This document shows positions 1 through 9,417 of a stretch of DNA of 64,000 nucleotides, in pieces (position 1 is the stretch's first letter; the number at the start of each line of letters is the position of its first letter). Made by a program: the position numbers and the translations under genes. The stretch spans positions 496,001 to 560,000 of the forward strand of contig NZ_JAJUXI010000003.1 of assembly GCF_021390515.1 (NCBI RefSeq), read 5' to 3'. A model generated the notes under the pieces. It made no database searches. It was not told where the DNA came from and worked only from the letters and a program-made list of their open reading frames with translations. Source of the stretch: Dyadobacter sp. CY326 (GTDB lineage Bacteria > Bacteroidota > Bacteroidia > Cytophagales > Spirosomataceae).

Positions 1-605
1 CTCACCGAATCCATGCTCCAAACCGCCTCCTGATAACCCGGAAACACCATCCCGACCTTGTAATCTTTGGGCAATTTATCGGACCAGATATACCAGTCAT
101 GATATTTTGAAGTTTTGCTTTTGCGTGCCTCCTGAAACCACTGGTGTTGTGTGGAAGTGTGGTTAATGACGAGATCCATTATGACCCGAATGCCTCTAAT
201 TTGCGCCTGATTGACAAATTCCGCAAAGTCGCCGCCCGTGCCGAGTCGTTTGTCAACAGCATAAAAATCAGCAACATCGTATCCGTCATCCTGTCCCGGC
301 GAAGGCTGAAAGGGCGCCAGCCAGATCGCGTCCACACCCAATGCGCTCAGATAATCCAGCTTTTGGGTCAAGCCTGTAAAATCGCCCCGCCCGTCGCCGT
401 CACTGTCTTTGAAAGCACTGACTTCAAGATTGTAAATGACCGCGTTTTTATACCAGAAATGATTTTTAAGATCCACGCTGGCAAGCTTGTCCTGAGCCAA
501 ACCAGACATTGAAAATCCTGTCAGGAATGTGATTAACAACATAAACGATCTGGTGCACAGCATGATAACTGGCATTGTGAAACTCAGGTTAGGTATTTTC
601 GTCAT
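1..605 (-). CDS. GH13 alpha-amylase / trehalose synthase-like protein, N-terminal part
   Basis: About 201 codons run off the left edge. The translation starts MTKIPNLSFTMPVIMLCTRS, has a hydrophobic signal-like stretch ending near SGLAQ, and then enters a GH13 barrel: YNLEVSAFKDSDGDGRGDF, a DAIWLAPFQPSP segment, and conserved region I as DLVINHTS at about residue 140. The order YxLEVxxFxDSDGDGxGDFxGL is typical of trehalose synthase (TreS) and GH13 oligosaccharide hydrolases. The nucleophile and acid/base regions lie outside the window, so the exact activity cannot be told. The signal-like start suggests an exported amylase-type enzyme rather than cytoplasmic TreS. An internal ATG in the MPVIM stretch could also be the start. 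It is divergent from the ankyrin gene. Confidence 0.75.
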   Translation of the reverse strand, partial: MTKIPNLSFTMPVIMLCTRSFMLLITFLTGFSMSGLAQDKLASVDLKNHFWYKNAVIYNLEVSAFKDSDGDGRGDFTGLTQKLDYLSALGVDAIWLAPFQPSPGQDDGYDVADFYAVDKRLGTGGDFAEFVNQAQIRGIRVIMDLVINHTSTQHQWFQEARKSKTSKYHDWYIWSDKLPKDYKVGMVFPGYQEAVWSMDSV

Positions 606-731
606 AGCATTTGAATGTTCGGCGGAGCTTGTAAAAGATTGTGCCGCGCGTATAGTGGAACAATTTTTAAGCTTATCCCCTTAACCGCATTGTTTCGGTG
701 CGTATGAAAGCATTAACACGAACTTAATTGA

Positions 732-1211
732 ATGGAAAACTATGACCACGTCCTGATTCACGCTGCCCGAGTGGGCAATGTCGAGGTTATTCAGGAACTG
801 CTTAGCCGGGGAACGCACGTCGATGTCCGGGATGAAAAAGGTTACACGCCGCTGATCATCGCGTGTTATAACAACAAAATTGAAGCCGCAAAAACATTAC
901 TGGACAACGGAGCGGCTGTTAACGCGTTTGATTTCGGAGGAAATACAGCCTTGATGGGCGTCAGTTTCAAAGGTTATCCGGAAATAGCCCAACTGCTCAT
1001 TGACAATGGCGCCGACCTGAACATGCAGCACGGCAATGGCGGAACTGCTTTGATGTTTGCGGCCATGTTTGGTCGCAATGAGCTTGTAAAATTGTTACTT
1101 GCGCACGGAGCTGACCGGGAAATTGTGGATGTGCGCGGGTTGTCGGTCACGGATTTGGCTATCCAGCAAGGCAATGACGAAGCTGTCGAGCTTATCGACA
1201 ATTTTGCTTAA
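732..1211 (+). CDS. Ankyrin-repeat protein (AnkB-like, catalase partner)
   Basis: A 159-residue protein made almost wholly of ankyrin repeats. About four units are seen, with signatures GYTPLIIACYNNKIEAAKTLLDNGA, GNTALMGVSFKGYPEIAQLLIDNGA and GTALMFAAMFGRNELVKLLLAHGA (each written here in part of its repeat). No signal peptide is present, so it is probably cytoplasmic. In Pseudomonas (AnkB) and Campylobacter a small ankyrin protein next to the catalase gene supports catalase activity, probably through heme delivery. The convergent catalase gene directly downstream makes the same role likely here (inference). The ATG at 732 has no clear Shine-Dalgarno sequence, which is normal for Bacteroidota. 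Confidence 0.85.
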   Translation: MENYDHVLIHAARVGNVEVIQELLSRGTHVDVRDEKGYTPLIIACYNNKIEAAKTLLDNGAAVNAFDFGGNTALMGVSFKGYPEIAQLLIDNGADLNMQHGNGGTALMFAAMFGRNELVKLLLAHGADREIVDVRGLSVTDLAIQQGNDEAVELIDNFA

Positions 1212-1234
1212 TATCATTCTTAAAAACTGACAAC

Positions 1235-1294
1235 ATACAAAGAGCGAGGTCAAAGGATTGCAGTTTACAATGTCTTTAACCTCGCTCTTTGTAT
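1235..1294. terminator. Bidirectional terminator between ankyrin and catalase genes
   Basis: A perfect 16-bp inverted repeat, ATACAAAGAGCGAGGT at 1235-1250 and its complement at 1279-1294, separates the two convergent stop codons. A further imperfect extension of the stem runs into the loop (CAAAG/CTTTA). The arms end in A/T-rich sequence on both strands, so it can stop transcripts from either side. Confidence 0.8.
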
Positions 1295-1319
1295 TCACTA
1301 AAAACTTAACATTCAAGCA

Positions 1320-3509
1320 TCAAGCTGGAATTCTCCTCGGCCTTTCACGCTCCCAGAAACGGTGCTGCGCAATGGCTTTAATGAATTGCTCAGCAAGTTG
1401 AGAAGCATCGCTGTTGATCACCAATCCCTCTGTCAACACCGACTCGTCCGATTGATCGGCCGGTAATTTTTTGCCAAAATATGTTGCTTCCAAAACCTGC
1501 ATGGCCGATGCGTCTGCCGCAATGGCTTTGCAATGGCGGAATGCCTCGTTTAGGAAATGCACCGCATCCGCATCCGCTTCCAATGTCGCTGCGCTCACTG
1601 CGCCGCCCGCAACGTAAACTGCATCGTATAAAACAGATGCCGCAGTAAGGAAACTCTGCTTCACCGGAATCTCGGAATCATCTTCTGCAATCACAAAGCT
1701 CTGTCTTGGTGCGATCACTTCCACAACTGCTCCTGCGGCTTCAAGCGCGCTTTTAACAGTTTTCAGTGCGTTCCCATCCACGCCATCAGCAGCCAAAAAT
1801 GCAATTTTACGCGTCTTAATCGAGTCTTTTGGCGTGTTGGCCATGCTCAGCGCACCCGAAGATTTCAGTGAACTTTCAACCATTGTTGAATCATAATCTG
1901 CCGGATCAGCGTCTGCCGGAATGCTTTGGTTCAATGGCAACGCAGGATCTGACGGCACAGGGATACGCAAGTTAAATGCGACTTGTGCGGCCAGACTTGG
2001 CTCAATTAGGGAAAGAATTCCAAGCATTCTTTTACGAATGTCCAGGTCCTGCACTTTTCCCAATTCAAAACTCAATGCGTCAACGATGTGCGTTTGTTCG
2101 GGCACAGACTGACTGTTGAAGAACATCTTCGCCTGACTGAAATGGTCCAAGAAACTTTTGCTTCTTGCGCGAATTTTGCGGGCGTCAATGCGTTCCGGGT
2201 AGGAAGCAAAACCACCTTCTGCAATCTTGGCCTGCATGGGATAGCCCGCTCCGATCGTATTCGGGTTATAACTCGAACGCCCTTTATTGATTGTTTGACG
2301 CATGAAACCGTCGCGCTGGTTGTTGTGCACGGGCACAATCGGCCTGTTGATCGGAATTTCGTGGAAATTCGGACCTCCTAACCTGATCAGCTGCGTATCT
2401 GTGTAAGAGAACAATCTGCCTTGCAGCAAAGGATCATTGGTAAAATCAATCCCAGGCACAACATGCCCGATGTGGAATGCGGCCTGCTCTGTTTCTGCAA
2501 AGAAATTATCCGGATTACGGTTTAATGTAAGCTTGCCAATGCGCTGAACAGGAACGAGTTCCTCGGGAACAAGCTTGGTCGAATCAAGCAAATCGAACTC
2601 GAATTTAAACTCATCTGCTTCCGGAATGATCTGAACGCCCAGTTCCCATTCCGGGAAGTTGCCGCTTTCGATCGCTTCCCAAAGATCACGACGGTGGAAA
2701 TCGGGATCTTTACCAGAGATTTTCTGTGCTTCGTCCCAAGCCACAGCATGAACGCCAAGCAATGGTTTCCAATGGAATTTGACAAAATTGGAAACGCCTT
2801 CTGCATTTACAAATCGGAATGTATGAACGCCAAAGCCTTCCATCATGCGGTAACTGCGTGGCAATGCGCGGTCGCTCATGGCCCACATCACCATATGCGC
2901 CGATTCGGGCATTAAGGAAATGAAATCCCAGAATGTGTCATGCGCAGATGCTGCCTGCGGAATCTCATTGTCCGGTTCAGGCTTTACGGCGTGAATCAGA
3001 TCAGGGAACTTGATCGCGTCCTGAATAAAGAAGACGGGCATATTATTGCCCACCAAATCAAAGTTGCCTTCCTGGGTGTAAAATTTCACGGCAAAACCTC
3101 TTACATCACGTGCAAGATCAGTGCTTCCGCGGGAGCCTGCAACCGTTGAAAAACGCACGAAGACAGGCGTTTCGATTTCCGTATCATTCAGGAACTGAGC
3201 CCTTGTAACGGAAGCCATGGATTCATACAGCTTGAAAACGCCGTGTGCGCCAGAGCCGCGTGCATGTACAACACGCTCCGGAATCCGTTCATGATCAAAG
3301 TGGGTTATTTTCTCGCGCAGGATAAAATCTTCCAGTAAGGAAGCGCCGCGCTCTCCGGCTGTCAATGAATTTTGGTCATCATTGATCTTTACGCCGTGAT
3401 TTGTTGTAAGAAACTGATTTGCAGATACTTCCTTATCTCTGCCAAGGGCAGTTGTTTTCTCATTTTCCGGTTGTTGTCCCGGATTTGGTTGGGGTTCGTC
3501 TTTGGACAT
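1320..3509 (-). CDS. katE: Large-subunit catalase with C-terminal DJ-1/PfpI-like domain
   Basis: Heme catalase of about 729 residues that converts hydrogen peroxide to water and oxygen. Counting from the chosen start, the distal catalytic His is H82 in [12 protein letters not shown], the distal Asn is N155 in GNNMPVFF, and the proximal heme-ligand Tyr is Y369 in RLFSYTDTQ. The last 150 or so residues (from about [18 protein letters not shown]) form the flavodoxin-like DJ-1/PfpI domain found only in large-subunit (clade 2, HPII-type) catalases. An upstream ATG at 3557 is possible, but [18 protein letters not shown] is the usual type of start for the family. It faces the ankyrin gene, its probable accessory factor. 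No signal peptide, so cytoplasmic. Confidence 0.95.
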   Translation of the reverse strand: MSKDEPQPNPGQQPENEKTTALGRDKEVSANQFLTTNHGVKINDDQNSLTAGERGASLLEDFILREKITHFDHERIPERVVHARGSGAHGVFKLYESMASVTRAQFLNDTEIETPVFVRFSTVAGSRGSTDLARDVRGFAVKFYTQEGNFDLVGNNMPVFFIQDAIKFPDLIHAVKPEPDNEIPQAASAHDTFWDFISLMPESAHMVMWAMSDRALPRSYRMMEGFGVHTFRFVNAEGVSNFVKFHWKPLLGVHAVAWDEAQKISGKDPDFHRRDLWEAIESGNFPEWELGVQIIPEADEFKFEFDLLDSTKLVPEELVPVQRIGKLTLNRNPDNFFAETEQAAFHIGHVVPGIDFTNDPLLQGRLFSYTDTQLIRLGGPNFHEIPINRPIVPVHNNQRDGFMRQTINKGRSSYNPNTIGAGYPMQAKIAEGGFASYPERIDARKIRARSKSFLDHFSQAKMFFNSQSVPEQTHIVDALSFELGKVQDLDIRKRMLGILSLIEPSLAAQVAFNLRIPVPSDPALPLNQSIPADADPADYDSTMVESSLKSSGALSMANTPKDSIKTRKIAFLAADGVDGNALKTVKSALEAAGAVVEVIAPRQSFVIAEDDSEIPVKQSFLTAASVLYDAVYVAGGAVSAATLEADADAVHFLNEAFRHCKAIAADASAMQVLEATYFGKKLPADQSDESVLTEGLVINSDASQLAEQFIKAIAQHRFWERERPRRIPA

Positions 3510-3582
3510 AGCGATATTTTTATGATAATGATGCATATCATAAAAAACACGTTCCAAGATCGCAATGCGAATGGCTTACAAA

Positions 3583-3612
3583 AGCAAAGGCCTCCAAGCG
3601 GAAGCCTTTGCT
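3583..3612 (-). terminator. Rho-independent terminator after the 170-residue protein
   Basis: AGCAAAGGC (3583-3591) pairs with GCCTTTGCT (3604-3612). Read on the minus strand the stem is followed by TTTT. It closes the alcohol dehydrogenase/small protein operon just after the stop at 3618 and before the catalase promoter. Confidence 0.75.
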
Positions 3613-3617
3613 CTTAA

Positions 3618-4130
3618 TCAATCATCGCTATCATTCTCACTATCATCATCGTCCCGACCTTTGATGAGCAGCACCAGAAGCCCGGTGACTGCGATCCCGG
3701 TTAGGACCTTTTTGGCAAAGCCAATTTTGTTATATTTCCATTCAGAGTGACCACCGAGCTCCGTAAAGAAATCGGGAAAATGGCCTCGCTTAATGTCGTC
3801 TCTGATGCCCTCGATCATATTGATTCGATCGGCAAGCAATAACGAGAGCCAATGCGTCCATTCTGATTCACTGTATTTAAATGCGAACCGTCGCAACTGA
3901 CCGCTCAGGCCCGATGGTGGATTGGGCGTTCCGAAAACTGCCGAAACACTCGGTCTCTCATTGGAATGTAAAATTTCAACAAGTTCAGGTTGTTGCGGCG
4001 GACGCTCCCAGACCATGCCTTTGTTGTCATTTTCAGTCCGATGTTTCATTGGATAGTTAGGCACATCCAACGGATCGGCATCAACTCCCCAGCCATTAAT
4101 GTGACTAAAATCACTTGCTAACTTTTTCAT
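3618..4130 (-). CDS. Conserved hypothetical protein with C-terminal membrane anchor
   Basis: 170 residues with no family I can name. The N-terminal two-thirds is soluble, rich in Pro, Asn and aromatic residues (NGWGVDADPLDVPNYPMKH; WERPPQQPELVEILHSNERP). Near the C-terminus one hydrophobic segment (VLTGIAVTGLLVLLI, about residues 141-155) is followed by a strongly acidic tail, GRDDDDSENDSDD. This suggests a tail-anchored cytoplasmic-face protein. It starts 7 bp after the alcohol dehydrogenase stop codon, so the two are almost certainly co-transcribed, and a role linked to that dehydrogenase or to the surrounding stress genes is likely. Confidence 0.75.
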   Translation of the reverse strand: MKKLASDFSHINGWGVDADPLDVPNYPMKHRTENDNKGMVWERPPQQPELVEILHSNERPSVSAVFGTPNPPSGLSGQLRRFAFKYSESEWTHWLSLLLADRINMIEGIRDDIKRGHFPDFFTELGGHSEWKYNKIGFAKKVLTGIAVTGLLVLLIKGRDDDDSENDSDD

Positions 4131-4137
4131 ATCGTTA

Positions 4138-5295
4138 TCATTTTCTTGCTGATGGTGGAATAAGAACGGGCTTGATGCAATTATCGAGCTTCGCCGAAAA
4201 AATATGGTAAGCGTCAGAAACTTCCTCGAGCGGAATCCGGTGCGTGATTATTCCCTTTGGATTAAGGCGGCCAGCCTGCACGTGCTCGATCAACCGTGGC
4301 AACAAGCGCTTCACCGAAGCCTGGTTGGCACGAATCGTAATGCCTTTGTTAACCACATTGCCAATCGGGATCAGGTTGCCTGTTGGACCATAAACACCGA
4401 CTATTGAAACGATTCCGCCCTTTTTTACTGAGTTGATTGCCCAATGCAATGCTGTCGCAGAACCGGCTTGTAACAATAATTTCCTGCCTGTAATGGTTTG
4501 CAGTGCATCCCCTGCGGCTTCGCAGCCCACAGCGTCAATGCACACGTCAGCGCCCATCCAGTCTGTGGTTTTTTTGATAAATAAAACAGGATCTTCAAGC
4601 GAGCGGAAGTTATAAGCTTCGCATTGCGCATAATTTTTTACAAATTCAAGTCGGTATTCCAGGTGATCAATCACGATCACACGGCCTGCACCGAACAACC
4701 AGGCCGACTTCGCAGCCATGATGCCAACTGGTCCGGCGCCAAAAACGACAACTGTATCGCCTGGCTTGATGCCGCCCATTTCCGCAGCCTGATAACCAGT
4801 AGGAACAACGTCTGTCAAAAGCACGGCGTCATCGTGGTCCATATCGGCCGGGATAACAGTTGGGCCCACATCCGCATAAGGAACACGGACATATTCAGCC
4901 TGGCCTCCGTCAAATCCGCCAGCTGTGTGCGAATAACCGAAGATCCCGCCGACGGCAGTGGCTTGCGGGTTGGATTCGTGGCAGTTCCCGAAAAGTCCTT
5001 GTTCGCAAAACACGCATTTGCCACAGGCAACATTGAAAGGAACGATCACATTGTCCCCCACTTTCAGGTTTTGCACAGCGTCCCCGATTTCTTCTACAAC
5101 ACCGATGAACTCGTGGCCGAATGTGGTTCCAATGCGGGTGTCAGGCACTAGGCCGTGATATAAATGCAGATCGGAACCGCATATGCATGAGCGGGTTACC
5201 CTTACGATCGCGTCTCCCGAATGTTCGATTTGGGGCATAGGCTTATCCCGATCCAACCGGACGCGGAAGGGCCCGCGGAAATTCATTGCTAACAT
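4138..5295 (-). CDS. Zinc-dependent alcohol/formaldehyde dehydrogenase family (MDR) oxidoreductase
   Basis: A 385-residue medium-chain dehydrogenase. The catalytic zinc site is C39 (CICGSDLHLYHG), H61 and E62 (FGHEFIGVVEEIG). The structural zinc loop is C91, C94, C97 and C105 (CGKCVFCEQGLFGNC). A Rossmann motif VVFGAGPVGIMAA binds NAD(P). The long insertion after the structural zinc and the GSATALHWAINSVKKGG segment fit the glutathione-independent formaldehyde dehydrogenase-like branch, but the true substrate is unknown. MLAMNFRGPF at 5295 is the usual start, preceded on the minus strand by AAGGA. It leads an operon with the 170-residue protein. Confidence 0.9.
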   Translation of the reverse strand: MLAMNFRGPFRVRLDRDKPMPQIEHSGDAIVRVTRSCICGSDLHLYHGLVPDTRIGTTFGHEFIGVVEEIGDAVQNLKVGDNVIVPFNVACGKCVFCEQGLFGNCHESNPQATAVGGIFGYSHTAGGFDGGQAEYVRVPYADVGPTVIPADMDHDDAVLLTDVVPTGYQAAEMGGIKPGDTVVVFGAGPVGIMAAKSAWLFGAGRVIVIDHLEYRLEFVKNYAQCEAYNFRSLEDPVLFIKKTTDWMGADVCIDAVGCEAAGDALQTITGRKLLLQAGSATALHWAINSVKKGGIVSIVGVYGPTGNLIPIGNVVNKGITIRANQASVKRLLPRLIEHVQAGRLNPKGIITHRIPLEEVSDAYHIFSAKLDNCIKPVLIPPSARK

Positions 5296-5657
5296 ACTTT
5301 TTCCTTTTTTAGCACTGTTGATGAAAATTTAGCATTTGATGAGGGGCGTTTCTAAAAACCGTTCCTTGAGGACAAATACATGGCAGCTAGGTGGCGGCAA
5401 GCGCTTGCAAAAACGCGTCTAAGGCCTTTGTAGGCAGCTTTTTGACCATTTCAAAAAATAGGCGCTCCTCCCCATATGTAGATGAAACGCACCATATCCG
5501 GATGTGAACCCCAATGTTGCCCGTGGGCGCTTGCCGGAATGTTTGCTGGCATATTATTTAAATGCCACCCAGCATTGAGAAGACTCCGTCAACCATTTAA
5601 ACGGAATGGCGGGAAGCGGATATCGCACACTACTTTTCACAACAACCTTCAACGAAC
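5296..5657. promoter_or_regulatory. Divergent intergenic region between alcohol dehydrogenase and glgX, with a palindrome
   Basis: 362 bp without a convincing gene. It must carry both divergent promoters. The clearest element is the perfect 12-bp palindrome GCAAGCGCTTGC at 5397-5408, whose AAGCGCTT core resembles LacI-family operators. A TACTTTTC box at about 5627, one base away from the Bacteroidota -7 consensus TAnnTTTG, lies upstream of glgX. A short reading frame at 5482-5688 overlaps the glgX start and shows no protein-like features. Confidence 0.45.
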
Positions 5658-7835
5658 ATGGATAGACACATTGAAAATGAATTATTAGAAGCACCAGCAT
5701 CGGTTAAAATCGACGTTTTGCCTGGAAAACCCTATCCTTTGGGCGCAACCTGGGATGGAAAAGGCATCAACTTTGCCGTTTTTTCGCTGAATGCGCAGGG
5801 TGTGGAATTGTGCCTATTCGAGGCCGATAATGAAAAGGAAGAATACATCAAGATAAAAGTAGAGGAAGTCACGCACCACATCTGGCATGTGTACATACCC
5901 GGCCTTGAACCCGGGCAGCTTTATGGCTATCGCATGCACGGACCCTATGAGCCGCGCAAAGGACATCGCTTCAATCACAACAAATTGCTGGTTGATCCCT
6001 ACGCAAAGGCCATCAACGGCACAATCAAATGGGACAAGTCTGTTTTCGCATATGAAATGGGTCATAAGAAAAAGGACCTGAGTTTCAGTGAATCGGATAG
6101 CGCCCAGTTTATTCCAAAAGCCGTGGTTATTGATCCGCATTTTGATTGGGAGGACGATGAGAGGCTGGACACTCCGTATCACAACACCATTATTTATGAG
6201 CTGAATGTGAAGGGTTTCACCCAGTTGCAAGAGCAGATCCCGGAAGAGATTAGGGGAACTTATGCGGCCATTGCCCATCCGGTCAGCATTGAATATTTCA
6301 AAAAACTGGGGGTGACCGCTGTCGAGCTGATGCCCGTTCACCACTTTGTCGAAGACCAGCATTTAATTGAAAAAGGACTCACCAATTACTGGGGCTACAA
6401 TACGCTAGCCTTTCTGGCACCCGATCCGCGTTACAGCAGCAGCGGAGCCCGCGGCGGGCAGGTCGCTGAATTCAAACAAATGGTGAAAGACCTGCATAAA
6501 GCGGGCATTGAAGTGATATTGGACGTGGTGTACAACCACACCGCCGAAGGAAACCACATGGGGCCGACGTTTTCCTTCAAAGGATTTGACAATGCTGCTT
6601 ATTATCGGCTTGTCAAAGACGACATGAGATATTACATGGATTACACGGGCACAGGAAACACGCTGAATGTGCAGCTTCCGAATGTGCTCGCATTGATTAT
6701 GGACAGCCTGCGTTACTGGATCACCGAAATGCACGTGGATGGTTTCCGGTTCGACCTCGCTGCCGCGCTTGCGAGGACATTGCATGATACTGACACGCTG
6801 AGCTCTTTCTTCAACATTATTCACCAGGACCCGGTTATTTCGCAGGTTAAGCTCATTGCGGAGCCGTGGGACATTGGCGAATCGGGTTACATGGTTGGCA
6901 AGTTCCCGGTGGGATGGGGCGAGTGGAATGGCATGTACAGAGATCAGATCCGTGATTTCTGGCGCGGCGGCAACACTTCCTTAACAGAATTTGCCCATCG
7001 CTTCACGGGCAGCCCTGACCTTTATCAAAACGGTTACAGACGTCCGACAGCAAGCATTAATTTCATCACAGCCCACGACGGTTACACGCTCAACGACCTC
7101 GTTAGTTATGAGAAAAAACATAATGAAGCCAACGGCGAGGACAATAATGATGGCGAAAGCGACAACCGCTCCTGGAATTGCGGCGTGGAAGGCGAGACCG
7201 ATAAAAAAGAGGTTATTGCGCTTCGTGCAAAACAAAGAAGAAATTTCCTGACCACAATGTTCCTTTCACAAGGCGTTCCTATGCTCGTGGCGGGCGACGA
7301 ATTCGGGCGGACGCAACATGGGAATAACAATGCGTATTGCCAGGACAACGAAGTTTCATGGCTGGATTGGAAAAACGCAGATGCGGACCTTCTGAACTTC
7401 ACAAGAAGTTTGATCACATTCTGCTGCGACCATCCCACTTTCCGCAGACGTCGCTGGTTTCAGGATTTGCCTGTGACGAGCTCAAAATACAAGGACATCA
7501 TGTGGTATTTGCCTGGGGGTAAGCAAATTGAGGACAAACAGTGGAAAAAGGAAGTTGCGCGTTCATTCGGCGTGTTTTTGAACGGTCTGGAAATCCGTTG
7601 CGTTGGGCCGGATGGCAAAAGGTTGACGGACGATCACTTCTACATCATTTTCCATTCGGGAGATAAGCCTGTGGATTTCGTTTTGCCAAAAGATGAATGT
7701 GCCTCCAAATGGCATATTGTGATCAATACGAGTGAAAATTTCATTGGTGAAAATGAATATGAGATGAAGCCGGGCGAAAAACTGAACATCGCGGGACGCT
7801 CAATTATGGTGCTGCGGTGTCCCACGGACAGATAG
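5658..7835 (+). CDS. glgX: Glycogen debranching enzyme GlgX
   Basis: A 725-residue GH13 isoamylase-type enzyme that cleaves alpha-1,6 branches in glycogen. An N-terminal CBM48 domain (PLGATWDGKGINFAVFS; about residues 20-115) precedes the barrel. Region I is DVVYNHTAEG (about 289). The nucleophile is D366 in DGFRFD, the acid/base is E402 in IAEPWD, and the third carboxylate is D474 in ITAHDGYT. The WGEWNGMYRDQIRDFWRG stretch after AEPWD and a WLDW motif are hallmarks of GlgX/TreX. Length fits the family. It probably works with the GH13 enzymes at the left edge and at 52-54 kb in storage glucan and trehalose metabolism. Confidence 0.95.
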   Translation: MDRHIENELLEAPASVKIDVLPGKPYPLGATWDGKGINFAVFSLNAQGVELCLFEADNEKEEYIKIKVEEVTHHIWHVYIPGLEPGQLYGYRMHGPYEPRKGHRFNHNKLLVDPYAKAINGTIKWDKSVFAYEMGHKKKDLSFSESDSAQFIPKAVVIDPHFDWEDDERLDTPYHNTIIYELNVKGFTQLQEQIPEEIRGTYAAIAHPVSIEYFKKLGVTAVELMPVHHFVEDQHLIEKGLTNYWGYNTLAFLAPDPRYSSSGARGGQVAEFKQMVKDLHKAGIEVILDVVYNHTAEGNHMGPTFSFKGFDNAAYYRLVKDDMRYYMDYTGTGNTLNVQLPNVLALIMDSLRYWITEMHVDGFRFDLAAALARTLHDTDTLSSFFNIIHQDPVISQVKLIAEPWDIGESGYMVGKFPVGWGEWNGMYRDQIRDFWRGGNTSLTEFAHRFTGSPDLYQNGYRRPTASINFITAHDGYTLNDLVSYEKKHNEANGEDNNDGESDNRSWNCGVEGETDKKEVIALRAKQRRNFLTTMFLSQGVPMLVAGDEFGRTQHGNNNAYCQDNEVSWLDWKNADADLLNFTRSLITFCCDHPTFRRRRWFQDLPVTSSKYKDIMWYLPGGKQIEDKQWKKEVARSFGVFLNGLEIRCVGPDGKRLTDDHFYIIFHSGDKPVDFVLPKDECASKWHIVINTSENFIGENEYEMKPGEKLNIAGRSIMVLRCPTDR

Positions 7836-7911
7836 TTTTTAATGTGATTGCGTATAGTAATGTGGTGTGGCAAACTTTTTGAGATACACTTCTCAAATTT
7901 ACCACCATAAT

Positions 7912-8721
7912 ATGCAAGCAGAGAATTCTATTCAACACCACGGGTTCCAGCAGGATCACAACTTTAAGATAATTGATTTGAAAGCAGGTTTGCGCTTGAA
8001 TAAGCGTCGCCTGCTTTTTTGTATTGCACTAGTAACGAGCACATTGGCTCAGTTTACGGCTTCTGCGCAGCTTACAGTCTTTAACGTCTCCTCGTCCGAG
8101 ATTTCTGAATCACGTAAAATCAGCGTACAGCAACAATTTGAAATCGAGGATGTGATCGAATCTTCCACAACATTGACTTACGGATTGGGCCGTAACTGGG
8201 AAGCCGGTATTAATGTGATCAACCTGGATTTTAATCCTAATAACCGGCACATTGAAGTCAACGACACGTCCATGACAAAGCCGTTTGCTCCGCTCGTGCT
8301 GGCAAATTCCCAAAAAGTTTTTGAACTGAACAAGACATTTTCAATCGGGATCGGCGCAGTCGCCGGCACTAATCTGACTGCCCATCATCAGCGGTTTGTT
8401 TATTATGGTTATTCCAATTTGGTGGCATCCGTTGGTTCGGAGGAGCAATATCAATTTGCGGCCGGGCCTTATATCAGCAACCACAGATATTTGGGTGAAG
8501 GCCCCGTTTATGGTGCTCAGATTGCGGTGGACGCTGGCATATGGAATGAAAAGTTTCATTTACTCGGAGACTGGATTTCCGGAAACCACCAGAAGGGAAA
8601 GCTCTCACTGGGATTTGAAGTCTTTCTTTCCCGCAGGCTGCCGCTCTCTGTGGGCTGGCAGCGCAGCAATGCGGATGGTTCACAGGCTGCGGTGGTGCAG
8701 CTCACCCTTCTTGCCAAATAA
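7912..8721 (+). CDS. Exported hypothetical protein, probable outer-membrane beta-barrel
   Basis: 269 residues from the ATG at 7912; a GTG at 7867 would add 15 residues but places more charged sequence before the signal. A signal peptide follows basic residues (LNKRRLLFCIALVTSTLAQF, cleavage near SAQ). The mature part alternates hydrophobic and polar residues with Gly and aromatics (TTLTYGLGRNWEAGINVINLDFN; FSIGIGAVAGTNL; LSLGFEVFLSRRLPLSVGW) and ends in a hydrophobic residue-rich strand, as small outer-membrane barrels do. No named family recognised. It is 18 bp ahead of the DUF6766 gene, so they are probably co-transcribed. Confidence 0.75.
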   Translation: MQAENSIQHHGFQQDHNFKIIDLKAGLRLNKRRLLFCIALVTSTLAQFTASAQLTVFNVSSSEISESRKISVQQQFEIEDVIESSTTLTYGLGRNWEAGINVINLDFNPNNRHIEVNDTSMTKPFAPLVLANSQKVFELNKTFSIGIGAVAGTNLTAHHQRFVYYGYSNLVASVGSEEQYQFAAGPYISNHRYLGEGPVYGAQIAVDAGIWNEKFHLLGDWISGNHQKGKLSLGFEVFLSRRLPLSVGWQRSNADGSQAAVVQLTLLAK

Positions 8722-8739
8722 CATTAGAATTTCATTTCC

Positions 8740-9405
8740 ATGAGCGCAAAAAAACATTCTTTTTTTCACCGAAACAGTCTCAGCATTGTTTTTCTGAGCC
8801 TTTTCATTTTGGCACTAATCGCGCAGGCCATTTTTGGCTGGCACCAGCACAATGCTGAATTGAAACAGGATCATGCAGCAGCATTGACATTCCTGACTTA
8901 TTTACAAAGCGGGCATTTTATTTCTTCCACTTTTGAAAACTTTGAAAGTGAATTTTTGCAAATGGCGCTTTATGTGGTGCTAACCGTGGGCCTCAGGCAA
9001 AAAGGGTCGGCGGAATCCAAGGCGCTGGACGAGGAAGAAGATGTGGACAAAGAGCCAACACCCGGCCCGGATGCGCCGTGGCCTGTCAGAAAAGGCGGAC
9101 TGATCCTGAAACTTTATGAAAACTCGTTGTTCCTCGTTTTCCTGATCCTCTTCCTCATTTGCTGGTATTTGCACCTTTACGGCAGTTGGGTGGACCACAA
9201 TCAGGAAAACATTGTCAAAGGCGAGCCGACTGACACGATGGCGAACTATTTGTTGCAGGCTAATTTCTGGTTTGAATCATTTCAAAACTGGCAAAGTGAG
9301 TTTCTTTCCATTGCGAGCATTGTGATTTTCACCATTTTCCTGCGTCAAAAAGGCTCTCCCGAATCGAAACCCGTGGATGCGCCAGACTCCAAAACAGGAA
9401 AATAA
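8740..9405 (+). CDS. DUF6766 family membrane protein with internal duplication
   Basis: 221 residues with four predicted membrane segments in two homologous halves. Half 1 (about 12-98) and half 2 (about 128-213) share NSLxxVFLxLF at the start, a middle FExFxNxxSEFL motif and a final LRQKGSxESK. The linker is acidic and Pro-rich (DEEEDVDKEPTPGPDAP). DUF6766 proteins are inner-membrane proteins of unknown function that often sit in stress-gene neighbourhoods with catalases and LEA proteins, which matches this window. Its stop is 12 bp from the convergent metal-efflux operon. Confidence 0.85.
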   Translation: MSAKKHSFFHRNSLSIVFLSLFILALIAQAIFGWHQHNAELKQDHAAALTFLTYLQSGHFISSTFENFESEFLQMALYVVLTVGLRQKGSAESKALDEEEDVDKEPTPGPDAPWPVRKGGLILKLYENSLFLVFLILFLICWYLHLYGSWVDHNQENIVKGEPTDTMANYLLQANFWFESFQNWQSEFLSIASIVIFTIFLRQKGSPESKPVDAPDSKTGK

Positions 9406-9417
9406 TGCGGCGATTCG

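Noticed and set aside
5482..5688. Short open frame (68 residues) upstream of glgX
   Set aside because: It overlaps the glgX start, has a Cys/Arg-rich random composition and no signal or domain.
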